From Hydrangea macrophylla (lineage: Eukaryota; Streptophyta; Magnoliopsida; Cornales; Hydrangeaceae), in assembly GCA_033977485.1 (NCBI GenBank), contig CM066993.1:29254001-29318000 (forward strand): 64,000 nt of DNA, in the 5' to 3' direction. Below, in pieces: positions 1-9,918 of the stretch (position 1 is its first letter; every line of letters begins with the position of its first letter). A program made the position numbers and the translations under genes. Below the pieces are notes generated by a model. The model was given only the letters and a program-made list of their open reading frames with translations, did no database searches and was not told the DNA's origin.

Positions 1-1953
1 TACTTTTAATATTCTTTTGTTAGTTTGTTTTCTTTTATTAAGAGGTAACAGGTAACATTGAACTTTATAGCCATATTCCTTTGTGTTCACCTGTGCTATG
101 CTTGTCAAGATCGAGGTACTATCGTTCCTTCCTTATGTACTCTCCTTTCTTTTATTTTATTGTTTCATTGAGGACAATGAAAGGTTTAGGTTTGGGGGTA
201 TGCACACACATGCATATATTATGCACTAATTTTGAAAATTTTGAAATAAGTGTGTTTAAATAAACGATGTTACCTACGGTTTTGCAATCGCTAGTTGATA
301 CTTCGTGTTATGTAATTATGATTGTTATAGAATGGTAAACAAGAGAATATGTGATTAAATGTTTGCTGAAGTCATGAGATAATATTTTAGGTCATGTATT
401 GTTTGGAATCGTAGTTTTATATCATAGATTTGCACATAAACCTATGCACTGCACGTAGTCGTTTGAATACATGTCTGATGTGAACTATAATATGATTCGG
501 ATTTCTAGATAACACATGGTGGAGACTAGACCCGGTGAGGTTTTGAGCCTATCTTTTCTTTTTCGAGGGTTATAAGTACATATTATCGAATTTCATTGAA
601 ATAGCGCATCTACTTGTTGTTTAGTCTCATTATTCTTGTTTTGGTTGATAGTCAAGTTAAAATATTTGTTACCATGCTAAACAACCTTCCATTGTAAACA
701 TTGAAGAACCGTATTACCCTAGGAAATGAGTTTAGGCCTTCTTTGTTTATTACTGACCGATAAATGAAAAAAATTTCCTTAGTTCGCCCCTTGAGCCGTT
801 AAAATGCCTCTTTTTCCTTGTTCACCATGATCCTCTGTAAAAGCTCCAACTTGATCAACTTGGAGTATACCACTGGAAGAGTGATCAACTTTTAGTAGTA
901 TTAAGGCGATGTGTTGATTGAGAAGAAGAAAATAAGATGCTATTGGGGTAGTTGTTTGGTATTCGATGAATAATCATTTGAGAAGCAAGAAAAGAAAAAG
1001 GAAAAGAAACAAAATAAAGAAGAGGAAGGTTGAAAAAAAATGAAAGAAAAGAAGAAAAATGAATGAAAATGAATGAAGAGAAAGAAAAGATGAAAGTTGG
1101 TAGAAGAGATGAATGAAAGAGATCGAACATGCCTTACAATGCCATTCGTAAACCTACCCAATTAATCCTTTCTATCCTTTTTCATTGCCTGAGCCACATT
1201 ACAACCTTTGAAAAGTCCTATTTGATCCTGGGAAACATGGTTTTGATATGTAAACGATGGGAGAGGGATTAAAACATGGTAATGATTATTTTTTCTTGAT
1301 TGTTGGCATCTTATCCATGAGACTATTGTTCTTTCGTGTTATGCGTCTTTTTCGTGTCGTATGTGAGCGTTATTCGTCTTGAAAACATAACTCCTTTGCT
1401 CACATAGACTAGAGAAATTACACATGTTTCTGAGTGTTTCATTTTAGAGTGTAATTGACATTGTGAGATTCGTAGTCAAGACATAGTTAGATGGTCATCC
1501 GAGTTATATTCCAAGTTCATGACATGCGCGTGTTCATTTGACTACTATATCACACACGTGCAATTTTATGAGAAATTCTATTGATTTATACGATTCACGT
1601 ACTTGGGATTGTTTTTCATGATGTAAGTGAACGTTTGATTCCGTTTCTTCTTGTTCGTTATTCTATTTCAAATCATTGTTTTATAATAAGAAGTATTGAT
1701 TGTTTTAGTTGTTCGTTTTAATAAAAAAAAATAAAAAATTTAAATTTTTAAGTTAATAAAGATGGTTGTGGGTGACTTGTTGATGAGAACCCTCACGAGA
1801 CTTTACTCGTCCGACTAGGGACACCTAGAGGTTTAAAAAGCTTGTTGCATACGCTAAATGCAATCGTGATCCATGCGAAAATGGAGTAGTAGATTATTAG
1901 TAGATTTTATTTTAGTTTTGCTCGAGGACTAGCAAAATGTAGGTTTGGGGGTG
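1..1953 (+). mobile_element. 3' internal non-coding region of a Tat/Athila-like LTR retrotransposon
   Basis: No convincing protein is encoded here. The stretch from about 910 to 1953 is repeated almost exactly at 3354-4392. It ends in a G-rich tract (AGGTTTGGGGGTG) directly before an LTR that starts TGATCGGG, which is the polypurine tract layout of Tat/Athila-type Ty3 elements. A second similar tract (GGTTTAGGTTTGGGGG) sits near 190-210. A purine-rich stretch at 985-1110 (GAAAAG, GAAGAAAA and AATGAATGAA motifs) is low-complexity. I infer the 3' untranslated internal part of a large element whose coding part lies outside the window. The lineage call rests on the tract and LTR ends only. Confidence 0.6.
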
Positions 1954-2129
1954 TGATCGGGAGAGAACTAATCCTAATTATATGCCTTAATGTGCATTTG
2001 TTAGACCATTTTATCTTGTTTTTGTATATTTTTACTTTGTTTTCTAGTTTCTGACAGGTTTTGGAAGAAATCAACTAAACCAGGCCAAACAGGGTGAAAA
2101 AACACAAAGAAAGAAGCTGAAAAAGACAA

Positions 2130-2280
2130 GTCGCGCGCGCGACCCGCGCCCGCGAAATCCGAGAATCGCTCGCGCGATCCGCTCGCGCGAGATCCCCAAA
2201 ATCGCTCGCGCGATCCGCGCACGCGAAAGTCCAAATGTCGCGCTCGCGCGACCCGCTCGCGCGATCCGCTCGCGTGATAT
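2130..2280 (+). repeat. CG-rich direct/palindromic repeat array in LTR A
   Basis: About 150 bases consist largely of variants of (ATC/ACC)CGCTCGCGCGA, in otherwise AT-rich DNA. The motif is close to self-complementary and dense in CpG. The array lies about 130-280 bases upstream of the TATA-like element, so it is probably in U3. Confidence 0.9.
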
Positions 2281-2410
2281 GGGTAAAAACCAAAGTTGCG
2301 TATTTCAGTGTACTGAAGACTCCTGTGCAAACGAAACTGCTAAACGACGTCCAGACTGTAAATTACATGCGTTTCAGTTCGTTTCGGGTTGGGAAGCCTT
2401 CCAAAGCTTG

Positions 2411-2430
2411 TATAAACTCTATATAAACTC
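2411..2430 (+). promoter_or_regulatory. candidate TATA box of LTR A
   Basis: Two overlapping TATA-like elements (TATAAACTCTATATAAACTC) lie downstream of the CG-rich array and upstream of a putative R region. The same block is preserved at 4809-4828 in LTR B. Promoter function is inferred from position and conservation. Confidence 0.5.
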
Positions 2431-3334
2431 CAAATTTACTCAATAAAAGGGTTAGCAATTGTTACACACCCATACATACACATTCTATACACATACTTCC
2501 AGCCATTGAAGGGAAGGAAGCAAGGAGAAGAAAAAGAAGACCAAGGGTTTCCATGGCCTCCTCCATCAACCTCTTGCTATCTATCACTTCCATGGACGGC
2601 TAGATCATAGATCTAGGGTTTCAATGAAGCCCTAGATGAGTAATAGGGTTTTATTTATGTTTTTATTTTAGATTTATTATGTATGGATGACAGTCACATG
2701 TTTAGAGGATTTTTATAAATAAATCGTACTTCTATTGATTAAATCATTGCTTTCAAAGTTTATTCTTGTCTTAGATCTATTTTGACTGTGATGTGCTCAA
2801 CAATCTATTCTTGCTGTGCTTGTTTAGGTTGTTTACATGTGATGGTGCTTTATTGATTCGTGCTATCAAGTATCCGAATAGTCCATGCCTAGATTAGACG
2901 GATTAGATCACAACCCTAGTTTAGTGTGGGATAATTCGTGCTAACCGAAGATGGATTATGTTGGTGCTTGAACCATGATTATTTTCTTGTCGGAGGAATT
3001 GGGCTTGTAGCTACAATTCCCCATTATCATCCAATGTAATAAGCTAAAGTAATTCATAAATATTCCTATTATGAAGCTAGTGGTGGATTTGCAATCCTAG
3101 GTTCCCTTAAACATCATTTAAACACTTTTAATTGCTTTCATAGTTTAGATTTATTTTTATTGTTATTAGTTTAATTAAATTCAAATTCAAATCCGTTTTT
3201 CCTAATTCATTAGACTTAGGTTTTAAAATTAAGAGCTGTAGTAAACAATCTCTGTGGGTTCGACCTTTACTTCCACACTGCAAATCTTTAGAAAAGTAAA
3301 GAATACTTTTTATATCTTGATATTGACAACATCA

Positions 3335-4392
3335 ATTTTTGGGGTAGTCTCTGTGTGTTGATTGAGAAGAAGAAAATAAGATGCTATTGGGGTAGTTGCT
3401 TGGTATTCGATGAATAATCATTTGAGAAGCAAGAAAAGAAAAAGGAAAAGAAACATAATAAAGAAGAGAAGGTTGAAAAAAAAATGAAAGAAAAGAAGAA
3501 AAATGAATGAAAAGGAATGAAGAGAAAGAAAAGATGAAAGTTTGTAGAAGAAGAATGAAAGAAATCGAACATGCCTTACAATGCCATTCTGAGATTACCT
3601 ACCTAATTAATCCTTTCTATCATTTTTCATTGTCTGAGCCACGTTACAACCTTTGAAAAGTCCTATTTGATCCTAGGAAACATGGTTCGGATATGAAAAC
3701 GATGGGAGGGGGATTAAAACATGGTAATGATTAATTTCTCTTGATTATTGGCGTCCTATCCATGAGACTACTGTTCTTTCGTGTCATGCGTCCTTTTTGA
3801 GTCATATGTGAGTATTCTCGTTTTGAAAATATATTTCCTTTACTCACATATATTAGAAAAATTACACCTGTTTCTGAGTGTTTCATTTTAGAGTATAATT
3901 GACATTGTGAGATTCGTAGTCGAAGCATAGTTGGATGGTTATCCGAGTTATATTCCAAGTTCATGACATGCGCGTGTTCATTTGACTACTATATCACACA
4001 CATGCAATTGTATGAGAAACTCTATTGATTTATACGATGCATGTGCTTGGGATTGTTTTTTTTATGATTTAAGTGAACGTTTGATTACGTTTCTTCTTGT
4101 TCGTTATTCTATTTCAAATCATTGTTTTATAATAAGAAGTATTGAGTGTTTTAGTTTTTCGTTTTTAATAAAAAAAAATTTAATTTTTAAGTTAATAAAG
4201 ATGGTTGTGGGTGACTTGTTGATGAGAACCCTCACGAGACTTTACTCGTCCGACTAGGGACACCTAGAGGTTTAAAAGGCTTGTTGCATACGCTAAATGC
4301 AATCGTGATCCATGCGAAAATGGAGTAGTAGATTATTAGTAGATTTTATTTTAGTTTTGCTCGAGGACTAGCAAAATGTAGGTTTGGGGGTG
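3335..4392 (+). mobile_element. Remnant internal region between two Tat/Athila-like LTRs
   Basis: After the LTR A end and about 20 bases (ATTTTTGGGGTAGTCTC...), the sequence jumps at about 3354 into the same 3' internal region seen at 910-1953. It continues to the polypurine tract before LTR B. The primer-binding site and all coding sequence are missing. This is either a very short non-autonomous derivative or the product of recombination or deletion between tandem elements. No gene is seen. Confidence 0.65.
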
Positions 4393-5733
4393 TGATCGGG
4401 AGAGAACTAATCCTAATTATATGCCTTAATGTGCATTTGTTAGACCATTTTATCTTGTTTTTGTATATTTTTACTTTGTTTTCTAGTTTCTGACAGGTTT
4501 TGGAAGAAATCAACTAAACCAGGCCAAACAGGGTGAAAAAGCACAAAGAAAGAAGCTGAAAAAGACAAGTCGCGCGCGAAATCCGAGAATCGCTCGCGCG
4601 ATCCGCTCGCGCGAGATCCCCAAAATCGCTCGCGCGATCCGCGCGCGCGAAAGGCCAAATGTCGCGCTCGCGCGATATGTGTAAAAATCAAAGTTGCGTA
4701 TTTCAGTGTACTGAAGACTCCTGTGCAAACGAAACTGCTAAACGACGTCCAGACTGTAAATTACATGCTTTTCAGTTCGTTTCGGGTTGGGAAGCCTTCC
4801 AAAGCTTGTATAAACTCTATATAAACTCCAAATTTACTGAATTAAAGGGTTAGAAATTGTTACACACCCATATATACACATTCTATACACATACTTCCAG
4901 CCATTGAAGAGAGGGAAGCAAGGAGAAGAAGAAGAAGACCAAGGGTTTCCATGGCCTCCTCCATCAACTACTTGCCATCTATCACTTCCATGGACGGCTA
5001 GATCATAGATCTAGGGTTTCAATGAAGCCCTAGACGAGTAATAGGGTTTTATTTATGTTTTTATTTTAGTTTTATTATGTATGGATGACAGTCACATGTT
5101 TAGAGGATTTTTATAAATAAATCGTACTTCTATTGATTAAATCATTGCTTTCAGAATTTATTCTTGTCTTAGATCTATTTTGAATGTGATGTGCTCAACA
5201 ATCTATTCTTGCTGTGCTTGTTTAGGTTGTTCACATGTGATGGTGCTTTATTGATTCGTGCTATCAAGTATCCGAATAGTCCATGCCTAGATTAGACGGA
5301 TTAGATCACAACCCTAGTTTAGTGTGGGATAATTCGTGCTAACCGAAGATGGATTATGTTGGTGCTTGAACCATGATTATTTTCTTGTCGGAGGAATTGG
5401 GCTTGTAGCTACAATTCCCCATTATCATCCAATGTAATAAGCTAAAGTAATTCATAAATATTCCTATTATGAAGCTAGTGGTGGATTTGCAATCCTAGGT
5501 TCCCTTAAACATTATTTAAAACACTTTTAATTGCTTTCATAGTTTAGATTTATTTTTATTGTTATTAGTTTAATTAAATTCAAATTCAAATCCGTTTTTC
5601 CTAATTAATTAGACATAGGTTTTAAAATTAAGAGCTGTAGTAAACAATCTCTGTGGGTTCGACCTTTACTTCCACACTGCAAATCTTTAGAAAAGTAAAG
5701 AATACTTTTTATATCTTGATTCTGACAACATCA
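4393..5733 (+). repeat. LTR B of Tat/Athila-like element
   Basis: It is nearly identical to LTR A (1954-3334), the main difference being a CG-rich array about 40 bases shorter. It ends GACAACATCA followed by ATTTTTT, then switches at about 5741 into chromovirus pol. It is therefore not followed by a target-site duplication but by a truncated leader, which implies an illegitimate junction rather than a clean insertion edge. Confidence 0.75.
4568..4678 (+). repeat. CG-rich array in LTR B (contracted)
   Basis: Same motif family as 2130-2280 (CGCTCGCGCGATCC units) but with fewer units. The copies align on both sides of the lost units, as expected for unequal pairing or replication slippage within the array. 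Confidence 0.88.
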
Positions 5734-5745
5734 ATTTTTTGCGCG

Positions 5746-7407
5746 AGGCAACGTCGGTGGATGGAGCTGATTAAGGACTACGACTTCACATTAGAGTACC
5801 ACCCTGGTAAGGCTAATGTAGTCGCTGACGCCCTAAGTCAGAAACCTCGAGGAACGATTGCTTCATTGATGTTGAGGGAATGGAAAGCTTTAGAGACAAT
5901 CGAAGAATTTGATATGCAGATTTCTGAGGGAAGTGTCGAGCGACACTTTGGATGCCTCATGGTACAACCAACACTTGTGAGTCGGATCATTGCAGCCCAG
6001 AAGGAAGATGAGAAATTTCAAGTATGGTTCGCCAAGATGTCAGAAAAGGACCCTACAGAATGGAAGGTTGGGACCGATGGAGGATACCGATGTCGAGACA
6101 GATTGTGCGTGCCAGATTTTGGAGATTTGAGAAAAGATATTCTTGAAGAAGCACATAAATCGAGACTGACAGTACACCCAGGAGGAACAAAGATGTATAA
6201 GGATTTGAAGAGAAATTTCTGGTGGGAAGGGATGAAACAAGAAGTAGCCGAGTTTGTGTCTAAATGTTTGACTTGTCAACAAGTGAAGGCCGAACATCAG
6301 AGACCCTCGGGATTGTTACAACCCTTACCTGTTCCAGGATGGAAGTGGGAACACATAACTATGGATTTCGTGGTTGGATTACCCCGGTCACAACAGAATC
6401 ATGACGCGATTTGGGTAATTGTGGATCGTCTGACGAAGTCTGCACACTTTATCGCGTACAATATGACTTACCCAGTAGAAAAGATGAGTCGAATGTACCT
6501 ACAGCAAGTGGTGCGACTGTATGGTGCGCCTGTGTCGATTGTATCAGACCGTGATGCACGTTTTACCTCGGGATTTTGGGAAAGTCTGCAGAAGGCTATG
6601 GGGAGTTCGCTCAAGATGAGTACTGCTTTCCATCCTCAGACCGATGGACAGACCGAGCGTGTTAATCAGATTATGGAAGATATGCTGAGAGCTTGTGCAA
6701 TTGATTTTGAAGAGTCTTGGGAGACGCACTTGCCGTTGGTTAAATTTGCGTATAACAACAGCTATCACTCGAGTATTGGGATGGCACCATTTGAAGCCTT
6801 GTACGGATGGCCATGTCGATCTCCGTTGTGTTGGGCTAAAGTGGGAGACACAGAACTTTTGGGACCAGATTTGGTGAGAGAGACCAATGAGAAGATTTCA
6901 CTGGTCAGGGAAAGAATGAAAACTGCACAGAGCAGACACGAGAGTTATGCGGATCGACGTCGAAAGGACTTGGAGTTCAATATCGGAGATCACGTACTCC
7001 TTAAGGTTTCACTTGTTCGGGGAGTAGTACGTTTTGGTCAGAAAAGAGGGAAGTTGGCACCTCATTTCATCAGACCATTTGAAATCTTGGAGCGAGTTGG
7101 AAAAGTGGCTTATCAGCTCGCGTTGCCACTAAAGATGTCTGGTGTTCATAATGTATTCCATGTCAGTATATTAAGGAAATACATACGGGACCCTTCGCAT
7201 GTGGTTAATTTTGATGATATTGAGACAAGTCAGAATGTTGTCTACAAGGATAGACCTGTGAGGATTCTTGACCAGAGTATCAAGAAGCAGAGAAGAAGAG
7301 ACGTTCCTTTGGTTAAGGTTCAGTGGAGGCATCATGACGAGGGAGAGGCGTCGTGGGAGTTAGAGTCAGACATGAGGACTAGATACCCCGAGTTGTTTCG
7401 GGATTAG
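5746..7407 (+). pseudogene. Ty3 chromovirus pol 3' part: RNase H end, integrase, chromodomain
   Basis: This is one uninterrupted frame from the RNase H tail (RQRRWMELIKDYD) to a stop at 7405-7407. Integrase shows an HHCC zinc site (H-x6-H near 6154-6177, CLTC near 6265) and the catalytic triad D (MDF, near 6364), D (IVSDRD, near 6547) and E (DGQTERVN, near 6655). The C-terminal part keeps the GPFEIL-like region and a chromodomain-like segment near 7250-7395 (VKVQWRHHDEGEASWE). This places it with plant chromoviruses, Tekay/Del-like. The frame can be read back to about 5653, but those codons belong to LTR B. Gag, protease, RT and most of RNase H are absent, so the element is 5'-truncated and cannot be autonomous. 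The open frame suggests a fairly recent truncation. Confidence 0.92.
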
Positions 7408-7437
7408 TGAGCTCAGATTTCGGGGCAAAATCTCTGT

Positions 7438-7451
7438 TAAGGTGGGTAGAG
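7438..7451 (+). other. Polypurine tract of chromovirus 1
   Basis: TAAGGTGGGTAGAG lies directly before the LTR start TGTAACACC and 30 bases after the pol stop, the usual place for the plus-strand primer. Confidence 0.7.
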
Positions 7452-7796
7452 TGTAACACCCTGTATTTTTTTTATTTTCATTAATAAATAAATACTGCAT
7501 TTCATTTCCATGAGTATTTGATTTAATTTCTCTTTGTAATATATATCTGGGGTCAAACTGTAATTTCTATAAATACAGAAAAATATTTTCTATGGTTTCA
7601 AAATCAATATCTATATTTTTGTATAACCAGGAATTTAATTCCTACACTAATATGATTCCTGTATTTTTATTTCAACCAGTTAATACCAGTTCATGTTTTA
7701 AATCTGTGCCTATACCGCGTTTGGGGTGTGGGAGCACATGAGCTGAACCACACCGGGAGAAATCTTTTCCTTTCTTGGAGCCCAAAACACATACGT

Positions 7797-7806
7797 TATA
7801 TATATG
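7797..7806 (+). promoter_or_regulatory. candidate LTR promoter (TATA plus pyrimidine patch)
   Basis: TTATATATAT is followed within about 15 bases by repeated CTCTCTC/TCTCTCAA stretches, a common arrangement at plant LTR transcription starts. Inferred from sequence only. Confidence 0.45.
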
Positions 7807-8484
7807 TATCAGTGTCTCTCTCTCAATTTCACAGTCTCTTATCTCTCATTCTCAAACTCTCTCAATTCTCTCAACTCTCTCTAGATCACACACAACACAC
7901 ACACATACAGATTATACATATACACTTACATACCTACATAGTTATATATATATATACATCTCAAATCAAGAGGAATCGGAGGAGAAATTCGAACGATGGA
8001 AACTTCGGTGGAAATTATCGGTCTCAAAATTCTGTATGTAATCACCTCAGTGAGTATTATAAACTCACTCGCCATGTTTATATAAGTATAATTCAGTATA
8101 TATATGTGTGTATATGGGTATATATATAGATACACCATTGGAGGCTTTGAATTGGAGTTTTACAAAACTCAACCAAAATCAATTCCGTGAATTGATTATG
8201 GAAGATCTCAGTCCCAATAAGCTGCGGTTCGAATCCTACGGAGTAATTCATCCATATCGCGACGAACGGTTGATTTAAAGTTTTGACACCCTCACTTTAA
8301 TTGCGAATATCTAGAGATATAATCCGTAATTGTTTAAATTGATTGCATATTCCTAATCTATGCGGAAAACTGAAGAGATCCATATATTACATGTATCGTT
8401 TGAAACAAAATCTGAAAATGGGTAAAATTTCAGTTTAAAACCAGAAACAGGGGAAAAACGAGGAAGATGATGAAATTGCAAGAA

Positions 8485-8644
8485 CTCGCGCGCACGACCC
8501 GCTCGCGCGAGGCTCGCTCGCGCGGCCCACTTGCGCGAACCATTCCCCCCTTCGCGCGCGCTACCCGCTCGCGCGAGGCTCGCTCGCGCGCCCCGCTCGC
8601 GCGACCCGTTCTCCTCCTTCGCGCGCGCGACCCGCTCGCGCGAC
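8485..8644 (+). repeat. CG-rich array in chromovirus 1 LTR
   Basis: About 160 bases made of CCGCTCGCGCGA and GGCTCGCTCGCGCG variants. It closely resembles the arrays in the Tat/Athila-like LTRs at 2130-2280 and 4568-4678, although the two LTR families share nothing else visible. Here it lies about 690 bases downstream of the TATA-like element. Confidence 0.9.
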
Positions 8645-8944
8645 CTGACAGTTTGAACAGTTTTTGTATTTTTATATAAGGGACTGTTTGGAAAAGGTTT
8701 TGAAAGTTTTTAAAGAACTGTTTGACAAATATACTGTTTTAAAGGCTCACTGTTAGGAATTGAACTTATTAGAACGTTTAAGACCGAACCGTGATTTATA
8801 TTGAACGAATGTCTAGCTTTGAGATTAATAACTGTTACTGCAAACTATGAACATTGACATACATATTAGGGTCGAGGTTGTGTCAACATGCATGTGTGTG
8901 AGAAGGCGTGAAAAGAGTACAGAGTGGCGGTCTGGTGTGCGACC

Positions 8945-9180
8945 TCAATATCGATCAGATATTATTCCTGGTATTAGAGGCGACAGTGTTGTGTACGGCT
9001 TAGATATCGATCGGATATTATTCCTGGTATCTAGGGCGCTTGTTTCGGATATCGATCGGATATTATTCCTAGTATCCGAAATGATGGTATTGAGTGCGGC
9101 TTAGATATCGATCGGATATTTTTCCTGGTATCTGAAGCGATGGTATGGTATGCTGTTTTGGATATCGATCGGATATTAGT
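8945..9180 (+). repeat. Minisatellite in chromovirus LTR, left block
   Basis: A core of about 29 bases (GATATCGATCGGATATTA plus TTCCTGGTATC) recurs every 45-57 bases, separated by three kinds of spacer (CTAGGGCGCTTGTTTCG; CCGAAATGATGG...; CTGAAGCGATGG...). The core is rich in overlapping palindromes (GATATC, ATCGAT, CGATCG). The block is cut after a core by the copia-type insertion and resumes at 11540. Confidence 0.9.
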
Positions 9181-9371
9181 TTTATTTCTAAATACACATG
9201 TAGTTGTCTATTATTTTAAATTAATATAAATTAAACATGCAGCTAGACATCTAAAATAGGTCTAGGAACAATTATCCATGTTGTCCTATTCATTAAACAT
9301 GAAACAATAATAATCATTCAATCACACATAAATAAGGAAACCACAATAAAACAGGAATCCCACTATTATGG

Positions 9372-9557
9372 TCAAGCTGCAACTCTTATGAAGAAATCTT
9401 CATTGAACCCGATTAGCTCTATGTCGCCACTACACACGGGGTTGAGCTGCCTTCCAGAACAGTTTTCTGAAACTGCCTTCTGAAACTGTGTTCTGAAATT
9501 GCTTCTAGATCGCTTTCGGAAATTGCTTGTAAAACTGCTCTCACGTACCATCTTCAC
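9372..9557 (-). other. Short open frame, unrecognised, with TTCTGAAA-type repeats
   Basis: A 61-codon frame lies in the internal part of the copia-type fragment. Its DNA holds repeated TTCTGAAACTG-like units and the product is basic and Ser/Phe/Arg-rich. I do not recognise it. It may be a repeat-derived open frame rather than a gene. Confidence 0.25.
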
Positions 9558-9583
9558 GAATTTACTTGAGATAAATTACATAA

Positions 9584-9757
9584 ATCCTATGCCTCCATGA
9601 AGGAGTTCACATGTTATTTATTTGCAGTAAACTAACCACGCATCAATCAAGCATGGGATCCAATACATACAAATCCTATGCCTCCATAAAGGAGTTCACA
9701 TGCTATATCAAAACAACAATATTAACCACGAATAAACCCATCGTGGGATCCAATCAC
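9584..9757 (-). repeat. Two tandem 86-base repeats
   Basis: AAATCCTATGCCTCCAT starts two adjacent units (about 9584 and 9671). Each ends with GTGGGATCCAAT-like or ATGGGATCCAAT-like sequence. They lie in the internal region just downstream of the primer site and may represent leader repeats. Confidence 0.75.
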
Positions 9758-9905
9758 ACAAAACCAGTGATCATAATAGTGGAATAAGAATGCTGCAAAA
9801 CAAGGATTAGTACAGATCTACGTTCTATCCATTTATCAATGCACGCATAAGATCTGTATTACTAGACAACATGGTTGCGTCCAACCTATACGCAGAATCA
9901 ACGTT

Positions 9906-9917
9906 GCTCTGATACCA
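9906..9917 (-). other. Primer-binding site (initiator tRNA-Met type)
   Basis: The minus strand reads TGGTATCAGAGC, one base after the LTR end. Confidence 0.85.
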
Positions 9918-9918
9918 C

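Larger units (their letters stand above)
1954..3334 (+). repeat. LTR A of Tat/Athila-like element
   Basis: This copy of about 1.38 kb begins TGATCGGGAGAG after a polypurine tract and ends GACAACATCA, followed by ATTTTTGG, the usual start of the leader and primer-binding region in this lineage. It matches 4393-5733 over its whole length and 55787-56469 over its first half. It contains a CG-rich array (2130-2280) and a TATA-like stretch near 2411-2430. Because a polypurine tract precedes it and leader bases follow it, it could have served as a 3' LTR of one element and a 5' LTR of the next. No complete primer-binding site follows. Confidence 0.75.

Noticed and set aside
885..1161. Phe/Ser-rich frames on the minus strand (repeat at 3384-3572)
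   Set aside because: They are the complement of a purine-rich low-complexity stretch in non-coding retrotransposon DNA.
5653..5745. N-terminal 31 residues of the long frame at 5653-7407
   Set aside because: These codons are LTR B and leader sequence. Ty3 similarity begins only at 5746 and there is no ATG.
8467..8679. Arg/Ala/Ser-rich frame over the CG array (also 2001-2330 and 4440-4728)
   Set aside because: Repeat-driven translation of CGCTCGCGCGA units; the frames differ between copies and no start or domain is conserved.
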